DNA from: JABDQZ01 sp963801985
Lineage (GTDB): Bacteria; Pseudomonadota; Gammaproteobacteria; Chromatiales; Chromatiaceae
Reading direction: 5' to 3'
DNA length: 64,000 nucleotides
Assembly (NCBI GenBank): GCA_963801985.1
Contig: CAWDGV010000006.1
Coordinates: 62,001-126,000 of the forward strand
The stretch's first letter is position 1; every line of letters starts with the position of its first letter. The notes beneath the pieces were generated by a model. It did no database searches. It had not been told where the DNA came from and saw only the letters and a list, made by a program, of their open reading frames with translations. Below, piece by piece: positions 9,341 through 17,141 of this stretch. The position numbers and the translations under genes were made by a program.

Positions 9341-11026
9341 TTATTGAACCAGCGCCCTGCCGATACCCCGTTTATCACTCGCAGCTGTGACCTGTTGTGT
9401 TTTGGTATCAAAAAATATTGCATGCATGTTGCCATAGGTATCATCCAGTGGCTTAAGCTTATGCCCCATATCCTGCAACTGCTGCACAACCTGTTCGTCA
9501 AGGGCGCCCGGTTCGTACTGGATAACATCCGGCAGGTACTGGTGATGAAAACGCGGCAGGTCCACCCAGTTTTGCGCATCCAGCGTCTGCTCCATTTCCA
9601 GAATCGCCAGCAATACCATGGTTATGATGCGCGAACCACCCGGCGTACCCAGAATCGCAATACCATCATTTGATTCAACAAAGGTTGGCGACATGCTTGA
9701 TAACATGCGCTTGCCAGGAGCAATAGCATTGGCATCGCTGCCAACCAGTCCATAGATATTCGGCACACCCGGACTGGCAGAAAAATCATCCATTTCATCA
9801 TTCAACAAAATGCCCGTGCCTTCAGCGACAAAACCCGAACCAAACGGGTAATTGATACTTAACGTTGCCGAGACCCGGTTACCTTCCGAATCCAGGATGG
9901 AAAAATGCGTTGTATCCTGGCCCTCCGGTTTTGCCTGGTCAGCTTCGCTGGCACTGGCTTTAGCCACTTGAATATCACTGGCAAGCTGCCTGGCATGCTC
10001 GTGACTCACCAGTTTCGCAACCGGCACATCAACATAGTCACTGTCACCCAGGTATTTCGCCCTGTCACGATAGGCACGCCGCATAGCTTCAACAACTACG
10101 TGCAGCCTGCCTGCATCATCCAGCTTATCGAGATCAAAGCCATCCAGCATGTTAAAAATCTGGGCGAGCACAATACCGCCTGAGGAAGGCAAAGCTGCCG
10201 ATATAATGGTTTTATCCCGGTAACTGAATTTGATTGGTTGACGTTCCTTAACGCTGTACTCGGCGAGGTCCTGCAAAGTCCAGATACCCCCAGCTGCACC
10301 TACACCAGCAACCAGCTTCTGTGCTGTTTCACCCTGGTAAAAACCGGCACCCCCCTGGTTGGCCAGCCGCATCAAGGTTTTCGCAAGGTCAGGCTGCCTG
10401 ATTCTGTAGCCCGTATCAGGTACCTGGTCCTGCTGCAGGAAAATCTCACTGGCAGCCAAAGAAGACTGCAAGGCAGGTAAACGCCAACGCGCCATCTTCT
10501 GGTAATAGGCATCGACTGCAAACCCATCCCTGGCGATATCAATCGCAGGCTGCAACGTCACTGTCAATGGCAGCTGGCCATAGCGCTCTGCCAGATGCAC
10601 CAATGCAGCCGGCATACCCGGAATACCGGCTGCCAGTGCGCCATCAATAGAAGCTCTCTTGATCACCTCACCATCACCGTTAAGGTAAATATCCCGGTGC
10701 GCAGCCAATGGCGCACGCTCCCTGCCATCCAGCATGACCTGCCTGTTATCAGCCGCCCGGTGCAGTAACCAAAAACCGCCGCCACCAAAACCGGAACCGT
10801 ATGGCTCTACCACACCAAGTACCGCGGACACCGTTACTGCAGCATCAAAGGCATTGCCACCCTGCTGCAAAATCTGCATACCGGCTTCAGTTGCCAGGGG
10901 ATGCGCACTGGCAATAGCTGATTGAGATGCCTTGACAGCAGGAAAGGAAATAAAAGTGAGCAGAAAAAAAAGGCTCCACAGGGGAGCCTTTTCCAGGTAA
11001 ATCTTTATCCGGAACAACACAAGCAA
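9341..11026 (-). CDS. ggt: Gamma-glutamyltransferase (periplasmic), non-ATG start
   Basis: An N-terminal-nucleophile hydrolase that cleaves gamma-glutamyl bonds of glutathione and related compounds in the periplasm. The precursor self-cleaves before the nucleophilic Thr in DTTHFSILD (near residue 380). GTGILLNDEMDDF and MSPTFV are family motifs in the small subunit. Length is up to 561 residues. A signal peptide with core LWSLFFLLTFISFPAVKA precedes the mature start. No ATG exists in frame upstream of the mature region: the frame opens at TTG (11024-11026), directly after the ferredoxin TGA, with a GTG two codons later. A canonical terminator hairpin lies inside the signal-peptide codons (10964-10992). 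Confidence 0.88.
   Translation of the reverse strand: MLVLFRIKIYLEKAPLWSLFFLLTFISFPAVKASQSAIASAHPLATEAGMQILQQGGNAFDAAVTVSAVLGVVEPYGSGFGGGGFWLLHRAADNRQVMLDGRERAPLAAHRDIYLNGDGEVIKRASIDGALAAGIPGMPAALVHLAERYGQLPLTVTLQPAIDIARDGFAVDAYYQKMARWRLPALQSSLAASEIFLQQDQVPDTGYRIRQPDLAKTLMRLANQGGAGFYQGETAQKLVAGVGAAGGIWTLQDLAEYSVKERQPIKFSYRDKTIISAALPSSGGIVLAQIFNMLDGFDLDKLDDAGRLHVVVEAMRRAYRDRAKYLGDSDYVDVPVAKLVSHEHARQLASDIQVAKASASEADQAKPEGQDTTHFSILDSEGNRVSATLSINYPFGSGFVAEGTGILLNDEMDDFSASPGVPNIYGLVGSDANAIAPGKRMLSSMSPTFVESNDGIAILGTPGGSRIITMVLLAILEMEQTLDAQNWVDLPRFHHQYLPDVIQYEPGALDEQVVQQLQDMGHKLKPLDDTYGNMHAIFFDTKTQQVTAASDKRGIGRALVQ
10964..10992 (-). terminator. Intrinsic terminator inside the 5' coding region of ggt
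   Basis: On the minus strand a GGCTCC/GGAGCC stem, extended by four A-T pairs, has a 5-nt loop and is followed by eight T residues. It lies about 35 nt downstream of the ferredoxin stop, so it looks like the terminator of the coaD-fdx unit. It also encodes residues 13-20 of the ggt reading frame. Confidence 0.7.
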
Positions 11027-11278
11027 TCAGCTTCCACTGGTAATACGTTTATATTTTTCCATCAATTCCTCTTCAGTTTCCACGTGATTGGGATCCTTGG
11101 GAATACAATCTACAGGACAAACCTCAACACACTGGGAGGTTTCATAATGACCAACACACTCTGTGCACAGATCAGGATCAATTTCATAGATCTCATCACC
11201 CTGCGAAATAGCTCCATTGGGGCATTCCGGCTCGCATACATCACAGTTAATGCATTCATCAGTAATTATTAATGCCAT
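11027..11278 (-). CDS. YfhL-family 2[4Fe-4S] ferredoxin
   Basis: An 83-residue low-potential ferredoxin carrying two [4Fe-4S] clusters. The first motif is CINCDVCEPECP. The second is CTECVGHYETSQCVEVCP, with the insertion between the second and third Cys that marks the YfhL/Allochromatium-type ferredoxins. An acidic C-terminal helix follows. Its electron partner is unknown. NifJ encoded at about 60 kb is one possible reductant (inference). The start has a strong ribosome-binding site, AGGAGATAATA. The neighbours coaD (upstream) and ggt (downstream) match the order in related genomes. Confidence 0.95.
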   Translation of the reverse strand: MALIITDECINCDVCEPECPNGAISQGDEIYEIDPDLCTECVGHYETSQCVEVCPVDCIPKDPNHVETEEELMEKYKRITSGS

Positions 11279-11292
11279 TATTATCTCCTGTC

Positions 11293-11322
11293 TTATGACT
11301 CTCCTGCATCACTGAGTCATAA
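11293..11322 (-). promoter_or_regulatory. 9-bp inverted repeat in the ferredoxin leader
   Basis: TTATGACTC (11293-11301) and GAGTCATAA (11314-11322) are perfect 9-bp arms around a 12-nt loop. They lie just upstream of the ferredoxin ribosome-binding site and downstream of coaD. There is no T-run, so an operator or an mRNA hairpin is more likely than a terminator. Confidence 0.45.
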
Positions 11323-11339
11323 ACTTCAATCAGTCCAAA

Positions 11340-11816
11340 TTATTTAAATTTTCTATCTAACGCTGCCATCACGGCGGGATGTACAAACTCACTGACATCC
11401 CCTCCAAGCGAAGCCACTTCCCTGACAAGGCTTGAAGAAATATAGGAATATTTTTCAGCGGGTGTCAGAAACATGGTTTCTATCTCCGGTGCCAGCTTAC
11501 GGTTCATACCGGCCAGCTGAAATTCATATTCAAAATCTGAAACTGCCCTTAAACCCCGCAATACAACCTGGGCACCTTGCTGCTTGGCGAATTCTACAAG
11601 CAGACTGTTAAAAGTAACAACGTCAACATTGTGTAAATCAGCCAAAACCTGGCGGGCCAGAGCACAACGTTCATCTACATTACATACCGGCGCCTTGCCC
11701 GCATTCACCGCAACCGCCACTATGACACGCTCAAACAGACCGGAAGCGCGTCGCACCAGGTCAGTATGACCATGGGTAATGGGATCAAAAGTTCCCGGGT
11801 AAACAGCTGTAACCAT
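11340..11816 (-). CDS. coaD: Phosphopantetheine adenylyltransferase
   Basis: Catalyses the fourth step of coenzyme A synthesis, joining AMP from ATP to 4'-phosphopantetheine. The 158-residue protein has the nucleotidyltransferase motif GTFDPITHGH at residues 8-17 and the C-terminal ISSSLVR motif that contacts the nucleotide. Length and both motifs are standard. It lies 64 nt after rsmD and 61 nt before fdx on the minus strand, and is probably part of the rsmD-coaD-fdx unit. Confidence 0.96.
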   Translation of the reverse strand: MVTAVYPGTFDPITHGHTDLVRRASGLFERVIVAVAVNAGKAPVCNVDERCALARQVLADLHNVDVVTFNSLLVEFAKQQGAQVVLRGLRAVSDFEYEFQLAGMNRKLAPEIETMFLTPAEKYSYISSSLVREVASLGGDVSEFVHPAVMAALDRKFK

Positions 11817-11880
11817 AACTAGCGGCTCAAATCGTAGCGATTGTTAATGTTAAAAACATTGATACATGACAATTTACCAT

Positions 11881-12459
11881 TTATTTGCCACATGTAATCA
11901 AACTATAGGCAACCTGGCCTGCTTTTTTATCCTTAATCACCTGACAGTTACCAGGTAATTCAGGCAATGACTGCCCGGCATCACGTTCAACATAGAGCAA
12001 TGCCTCGTCAGACAACAATCTACTTTCAAGCAACTGCCTCAATGTCTGCTCCAGCAGATTATCAGCAAATGGCGGATCCAGAAAGACCAGGTTAAAAGGC
12101 TCGCCTGTATACTGCTCCAGCCAGCCTGCTGCTTTTGCATGTTTAACTTCGATAACACCCTGCAAATTCAAAAGAAGCGTATTTTCCTGCAAACGTTTTG
12201 CCACCTGCGGGGAAGATTCAACCAGGGTGACGTGTTGCGCTCCGCGGGAGGCTGCCTCAAAACCCAACGCACCACTACCGGCAAACAGATCCAGGCAACG
12301 GCTGCCTGCAACCTCGTTTTGCAGCCAGTTAAACAGGGTTTCTCTCACCCTGTCAGCCGTGGGTCGCAAACCCCTGGCATCCGGAAACTGCAGTTTCCGG
12401 CCGCCATGCATTCCACCGATAATTCTCAGGGTGTTACTGCTTCCCGGGCGTTTTGCCAT
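11881..12459 (-). CDS. rsmD: 16S rRNA (guanine966-N2)-methyltransferase RsmD
   Basis: Methylates G966 of 16S rRNA. The 192-residue protein has the N-terminal LRIIGGMHGGRKL and RPTADRVRETLFNWL motifs, the SAM-binding CLDLFAGSGALGFEA and the catalytic VFLDPPF (the D/NPPF/Y signature of N-methyltransferases). It is 14 nt downstream of the second M16 peptidase gene, an order conserved in related genomes. Confidence 0.95.
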   Translation of the reverse strand: MAKRPGSSNTLRIIGGMHGGRKLQFPDARGLRPTADRVRETLFNWLQNEVAGSRCLDLFAGSGALGFEAASRGAQHVTLVESSPQVAKRLQENTLLLNLQGVIEVKHAKAAGWLEQYTGEPFNLVFLDPPFADNLLEQTLRQLLESRLLSDEALLYVERDAGQSLPELPGNCQVIKDKKAGQVAYSLITCGK

Positions 12460-12473
12460 GCAACAGTACCCTG

Positions 12474-13793
12474 CTATTCAGAGAGCTGACCAACAACAAT
12501 AGTCGACAGTTTATCAGTCAGCACCCTGCGATTGAACGCATCCCTGATTTGTTCCGCTGTCACTGCATTGACCTTGTCGACAAAAGTCTCCAGGTAATCC
12601 AGCGGCAAATCATAGAAACCCAGCATGGCCAGGTATTCAATAATTTTCTTGTTACTGGAGAGTCTCAACGGAAAGCCACCGGTAATGTTCTGTTTGGAAC
12701 GGGTCAACTCTTCTTCCGCGGGTCCTTTCTTCATATAGTTCTGCAAGGTTTCACGTACTACCTGTTCCGCCTGTTTTGCCTGGCTGTTTTTTGTCTGCAA
12801 GCCAATCATGAAAGGCCCCGGACCGCGCATGGGGGAAAAATAACTGTAAGAACTGTAAGCCAACCCTCTTTTCTCACGCACTTCAACGGATAATTTCGAT
12901 ACCAGTCCACTTCCGCCCAACACGTGGTTACCCACATACAAGGGAAAATAGTCCGGGTCCTTGCGGGAAAGCACTGGCAAGCCAATATACAAATGCGCCT
13001 GGCTGGACGGAAACTCAATCTCGTTGCGCAAAACAGCCTGGCTCCTGTCTACCGCAGGTAAGGCGGGCGCATGTTCACCGGCCGGCAAACTTGCGACCAC
13101 CTGCTCAGCCAGTTCCGCTGCCTGCTGTTTGGTCACTGCACCAACAATGGCAATAATGGCATTCCTGCCAACGTAAAACTGCTTATGAAAATTTACCAAA
13201 GCATCGCGCGTCATCAACTTGATAGATTCTTCAGTGCCATTGGATGAATGCGCATAGGGATGATCCGCATACATGGCTTTAAAAAAAGCCTTGCTGGCGA
13301 TCTCCGACGGCGACTGCTGCTCCTGGCGTAACATGATCTTCAGAGCCTGCAGGTTTCTATCCAGCGCCTGCTGTTCGAAGCTCGGCTGCGCAATAACGGC
13401 CGTCATGGTTTCAATCGCTTTAGTCAGTGCCTTGCTTTCGGTCAAACTGCGCAGGGAGATGACTGACATATCCCGCAAGGCTTGTATCGACAGTTCAGCA
13501 CCAACACTCTCAACCCTTTCAGCAATCTGGTCTGCATCCCAGTTGCCTGCACCTTCTGTCAGCATGCTGTTGGTCAGCATCGCAATGCCGGGGATTTCAC
13601 CATCACGTGCACTTCCGGCATCAAACACCACGCGCATATCCACCATTGGCAGATCAGGCGCTTCAACAAATAACACCTTCGCGCCATTGGACGTTTGCCA
13701 GTTCTGGATATTCGGTGTTGCCAATACCGTAACTGGCAATGCAACGGCGAGCATAAACACAAACAGGGAAAGCATCATTTTGTTTTTAACCAC
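12474..13793 (-). CDS. M16-family peptidase homologue, zinc motif lost (partner subunit)
   Basis: A 439-residue exported protein of the M16 (pitrilysin/processing peptidase) fold. The N-terminus is a signal peptide (core MLSLFVFMLAVALPVTVLA). At the position of the HxxEH zinc motif it reads IPGIAMLTNSMLTEG, so the metal ligands are absent and it is probably not catalytic. The C-terminal half keeps the R..Y-type substrate-binding region (EKRGLAYSSYSYF). It overlaps the active M16 gene by 8 nt, which suggests a heterodimer like the alpha/beta subunits of processing peptidases. Confidence 0.9.
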   Translation of the reverse strand: MVKNKMMLSLFVFMLAVALPVTVLATPNIQNWQTSNGAKVLFVEAPDLPMVDMRVVFDAGSARDGEIPGIAMLTNSMLTEGAGNWDADQIAERVESVGAELSIQALRDMSVISLRSLTESKALTKAIETMTAVIAQPSFEQQALDRNLQALKIMLRQEQQSPSEIASKAFFKAMYADHPYAHSSNGTEESIKLMTRDALVNFHKQFYVGRNAIIAIVGAVTKQQAAELAEQVVASLPAGEHAPALPAVDRSQAVLRNEIEFPSSQAHLYIGLPVLSRKDPDYFPLYVGNHVLGGSGLVSKLSVEVREKRGLAYSSYSYFSPMRGPGPFMIGLQTKNSQAKQAEQVVRETLQNYMKKGPAEEELTRSKQNITGGFPLRLSSNKKIIEYLAMLGFYDLPLDYLETFVDKVNAVTAEQIRDAFNRRVLTDKLSTIVVGQLSE

Positions 13794-15180
13794 CGTGACG
13801 CCCTCCTGCTACTGCCCGAGGGGCCTTGTTCTGCTCACTGTCCATTGGCAAGGGATCCAGTACCGCCACGTAGAGGTTATCTTCATTCAGATATTTTTTA
13901 GCTACCTGCTGCACCATTTCCGGTGTAACCGCTTTCAACTGGTCAACATGTTGATCCAGCAGCCGCCAGTCCATACCCATGGTTTCCAGCATACCAATCT
14001 GCATGGCCTGGTAAAACACCGAGTCCAGCTCATAAACTTTGGACGCCACCACCTGGGTAATCACGCGTTCAAGTTCAGAAGCTGTAACCGACTCGGTTTT
14101 AAGACGTTCAACCTGCGCCTTGAATGCCTCTTCCAGGTCACTGATGCTGTACTTGTCTGTTGGCGTACCATCCAGCAACAGCATGTCTGGCAATCGACTG
14201 TAAGCTCCATAATCTGCATCTGCCACTACCGCAATTTCCTTGCCGCGGACCAGTTCCCGACTAAAGCGGGCACTGTCGCCACCATCCAGGATGGCAGCCA
14301 GAATTTCCAGCGCATAGGGTTCCCAGGCTTCGGGAGCAGAACCGACTACCGGTGTTTTGTAGCCCATGATCAGGTAAGGCTGCTTGGCGGGCAGCCTGAC
14401 TGTCAGACGCAGATTATTTTTTTGTTCCGGCTCTGTCAGCGGCTTGAGTTTTCTGAACGGACGCGCAGGCACTTTGCCGTAATGCGTTTTTGCCAGTTCG
14501 AATATTTCATCAGGCTCAACATCCCCCACCACTACCAGCGTTGCGTTGGCAGGTGAATACCACTCCAGATACCATTGCCTGAGATCATCCAGTTTCATGT
14601 TATCCAGGTCAGACATCCAGCCGATAACCGGGTTGCGGTAAGGTGAACTGCTAAAAGCTGCCGCCTTAAAACGCTCGAAAGTCAGCGAAGTCGGCTTGTC
14701 TTCAGTTCTGAGACGCCGCTCTTCTTTCACAACTTCAATTTCTTTTTTGAATTCCACCTCGTCCAGAACCAGGTTTTGCATGCGGTCAGCTTCAAGTTGA
14801 AAAGAAATAGGCAGGCGGTCACTCGACAAAGTCTGGAAATAAGCCGTGTAATCACGCCCGGTAAAAGCATTCTCACGCCCACCGTTAGCTGAAATAATTT
14901 CTGAAAATTCATTAGGCCCCAGGTTGCTGGTACCTTTGAACATCATGTGCTCGAGCACATGGGAAACACCGGTAATACCGTTATGCTCGTAGCTGCTGCC
15001 AACCTTGTACCACACCTGGGCCACGGCAATAGGCGCCCTCCGGTCCGGTTTAACGATGATTTTCATACCGTTATCGAGCATGTATTCATGCACCTGGTTG
15101 TCTGGCTTGGCTTGCAATGTTGCCGATGTCAGCAGCAATCCAGCTGCCAGAAGAAAAAGCTTGTTCATAATATTATTCAT
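13786..15180 (-). CDS. Zinc-dependent M16 peptidase, active subunit, exported
   Basis: A 464-residue protein with an N-terminal signal peptide (LFLLAAGLLLTSATLQA). The intact zinc site HVLEH (near residue 80) is followed about 75 residues later by EVVKEERRLR, which supplies the third ligand. The C-terminal domain has the GKEIAVVADADYGAYS region of the second M16 lobe. It probably acts in the periplasm together with the inactive homologue encoded directly downstream. It is the first gene of the minus-strand block and diverges from ftsY. Confidence 0.92.
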   Translation of the reverse strand: MNNIMNKLFLLAAGLLLTSATLQAKPDNQVHEYMLDNGMKIIVKPDRRAPIAVAQVWYKVGSSYEHNGITGVSHVLEHMMFKGTSNLGPNEFSEIISANGGRENAFTGRDYTAYFQTLSSDRLPISFQLEADRMQNLVLDEVEFKKEIEVVKEERRLRTEDKPTSLTFERFKAAAFSSSPYRNPVIGWMSDLDNMKLDDLRQWYLEWYSPANATLVVVGDVEPDEIFELAKTHYGKVPARPFRKLKPLTEPEQKNNLRLTVRLPAKQPYLIMGYKTPVVGSAPEAWEPYALEILAAILDGGDSARFSRELVRGKEIAVVADADYGAYSRLPDMLLLDGTPTDKYSISDLEEAFKAQVERLKTESVTASELERVITQVVASKVYELDSVFYQAMQIGMLETMGMDWRLLDQHVDQLKAVTPEMVQQVAKKYLNEDNLYVAVLDPLPMDSEQNKAPRAVAGGRHGG

Positions 15181-15296
15181 ATTGTTAACAGGTAATGTAA
15201 TGATAAGGATAGAATTCAGGTTGCTACCGTTTTGCCTTCAGTCAGGTAAAATGACCATCTTAATTAAAACAGGTTCCCGGCATAAAAACACACATC

Positions 15297-16319
15297 ATGT
15301 TTGGTTTTGGAAAACGCAAAAAAAATCCTTCTGACGAAGAACAGGAAAAAGCTGCTTCTACAGGAAAATCCATCCAGTCTGAAGAGCAAACCGAACCCGG
15401 CGAAGGACTCCTCTCTCGACTGAAGTCCCGGCTGGCACGTTCACGCGCCCATTTTACCGACGGCCTCAGTAACCTGTTGCTTGGTAAAAAGCGCATTGAC
15501 GACGAATTGCTCGAAGATCTTGAAAATCTATTATTAACTTCAGATGTTGGCGTCGACGCAACGAGCCGCATCATTGCAGAACTGACCGACAGTGTAAAAC
15601 GCAATGCCTTAAAAGATCCTGAAGTACTGGCCGGTAATTTACGGGAAAAGCTGTCGGACATCCTTATCAAGGTAAAAACCGACATCCGCCAGCCACAGCC
15701 AGGCAAGCCCCAGGTTATCCTGATGGTCGGTATCAATGGTGCCGGTAAAACAACGACCATCGGCAAACTGGCCAAACGCCTGCAGGATGAAGGCAACTCG
15801 GTCATGCTGGCGGCAGGTGACACCTTTCGCGCCGCGGCGGTCGAACAATTAATTGCCTGGGGCGAAAGAAATGAAATTCCGGTCATTCATCAGCATACCG
15901 GGGCTGACTCTGCGTCCGTTATTTTTGACGCGGTAGAAGCCGCCACGGCACGCAACACCGATGTCCTGATTGCCGACACCGCCGGACGCCTGCACACCAA
16001 GTCCAACCTGATGGAAGAACTGGCCAAGATTGGCCGTGTCATGAAAAAACTCGATCCGGACGCTCCCCACGAGGTCATGCTGGTCGTGGATGCCGGCACC
16101 GGACAGAATGCTTTAAACCAGGCTGAACAGTTCAACCAGTCGATCCCCCTTACCGGCATCACCCTGACAAAACTGGACGGCACTGCCAAAGGTGGTATTG
16201 TTTTCGCTATTGCCGAAAAACTTGGCATACCCATCCGTTTCATTGGAATCGGTGAAAGCATTGACGATCTGCGTCCATTTGACGCTGATGATTTTGTTGC
16301 GGCATTATTTGAAAAATAA
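15297..16319 (+). CDS. ftsY: Signal recognition particle receptor FtsY
   Basis: The SRP-receptor GTPase that delivers ribosome-nascent chain complexes to the inner membrane. The 340-residue protein has a short charged A region (about 1-45), an N domain, and a G domain with G1 GINGAGKTTT (near residue 145), DTFRAAAVEQL, DTAGR and TKLDGTAKGG. The acidic A region is much shorter than the long one in E. coli. It is the first gene of the ftsY-ftsE-ftsX-rpoH run and diverges from the M16 genes. Confidence 0.97.
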   Translation: MFGFGKRKKNPSDEEQEKAASTGKSIQSEEQTEPGEGLLSRLKSRLARSRAHFTDGLSNLLLGKKRIDDELLEDLENLLLTSDVGVDATSRIIAELTDSVKRNALKDPEVLAGNLREKLSDILIKVKTDIRQPQPGKPQVILMVGINGAGKTTTIGKLAKRLQDEGNSVMLAAGDTFRAAAVEQLIAWGERNEIPVIHQHTGADSASVIFDAVEAATARNTDVLIADTAGRLHTKSNLMEELAKIGRVMKKLDPDAPHEVMLVVDAGTGQNALNQAEQFNQSIPLTGITLTKLDGTAKGGIVFAIAEKLGIPIRFIGIGESIDDLRPFDADDFVAALFEK

Positions 16320-16325
16320 TAAATC

Positions 16326-16455
16326 ACCACGAAGCACCCAAAGGGCACAAAGTTTTACTGTTTTTAGCATCAATTCATGCTGTCGAATATAAATAGACAG
16401 GTTCGAATTCATAATTTTTAAGAATTTTCTTAGTGAGCTTTGTGTACTTTGCGGT
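16326..16455. repeat. 130-bp inverted repeat made of 9-bp AAG-ended units
   Basis: The left arm (16326-16352) is three 9-mers, ACCACGAAG, CACCCAAAG and GGCACAAAG. The right arm (16429-16455), read on the other strand, is ACCGCAAAG, TACACAAAG and CTCACTAAG. The arms match at about 20 of 27 positions and flank an A+T-rich centre. From memory, similar intergenic elements with CACGAAG-type ends are scattered through many proteobacterial genomes. It has the form of a small non-autonomous mobile element. It fills the gap between ftsY and ftsE. Confidence 0.7.
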
Positions 16456-16464
16456 AAAGAAAAT

Positions 16465-17136
16465 ATGATCAGGTTCGATAACGTTAGCAAACGCTACCCA
16501 GGTGGCCATGAAGGCCTGAGCAACGTCAGTTTCCATATGGAAGCCGGCGAAATGGCGTTTCTTACCGGTCATTCCGGGGCGGGCAAAAGTACCCTGCTCA
16601 AGTTGATCGGGCTGCTGGAACATGCAACCCGTGGCCAGGTGATGGTTGATGGACGCAACCTGGGAAAAGTAAAATCAAGACAGGTTCCCTATCATCGCCG
16701 TAAAATCGGCATGATTTTCCAGGATCACCGCCTGCTTCACGATAGAACCGTGTTTGACAATGTCGCAATGCCCTTAATTGTCACGGGCATTGGACGCCAG
16801 GAAATTGGCCGACGCGTCCGCGCCGCGCTCGACAAGGTCAGCCTGCTCAACAAGGAAAAAGCCTACCCGATCACCCTTTCTGGCGGTGAACAACAACGCG
16901 TTGGCATTGCGCGGGCCGTAGTCAGCAAGCCGCCAGTGGTGGTCGCTGACGAACCGACCGGAAATCTTGACCCGGAACTGTCTTTTGAGATCATGGACTT
17001 GTTCAAACAATTCAACCAGGTTGGCGTTACGCTGCTGATAGCTACGCACGATATCGGCCTGGTCGAACAGATGAATCAGCGCGTGATAACCCTCAATGCA
17101 GGGCAGCTGATTCTTGACTCCGCAGGGCAGGGTTAA
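16465..17136 (+). CDS. ftsE: Cell-division ATP-binding protein FtsE
   Basis: The ATPase of the FtsEX complex, which activates peptidoglycan hydrolases at the septum. The 223-residue ABC ATPase has Walker A GHSGAGKST (near residue 36), signature LSGGEQQR, Walker B VVVADEPTGNLDP and the H-loop ATHD. The start MIRFDNVSKRYPGG is typical. The start codon follows the inverted-repeat element by only 9 nt, and the only ribosome-binding candidate (TAAAGA, about 16455-16460) begins at the element's edge. It is 5 nt from ftsX. Confidence 0.97.
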   Translation: MIRFDNVSKRYPGGHEGLSNVSFHMEAGEMAFLTGHSGAGKSTLLKLIGLLEHATRGQVMVDGRNLGKVKSRQVPYHRRKIGMIFQDHRLLHDRTVFDNVAMPLIVTGIGRQEIGRRVRAALDKVSLLNKEKAYPITLSGGEQQRVGIARAVVSKPPVVVADEPTGNLDPELSFEIMDLFKQFNQVGVTLLIATHDIGLVEQMNQRVITLNAGQLILDSAGQG

Positions 17137-17141
17137 TCCAG

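Noticed and set aside
13273..14556. A 427-codon open frame on the plus strand
   Set aside because: It lies opposite two conserved M16 peptidase genes with clear motifs and signal peptides, and its translation is Ser/Cys/Phe-rich with no recognisable domain. It is a shadow frame.
15220..15260. Sigma-70 promoter for ftsY (TTGCTA and TAAAAT)
   Set aside because: The spacing between the boxes is 20 bp rather than about 17, so I do not list it.
16305..16490. Short minus-strand frame across the ftsY-ftsE gap
   Set aside because: It covers the inverted repeat of 9-bp units; the peptide (with NSNLSIYIRQ and LCALWVLRGDLLFF) is what such a repeat encodes by chance.
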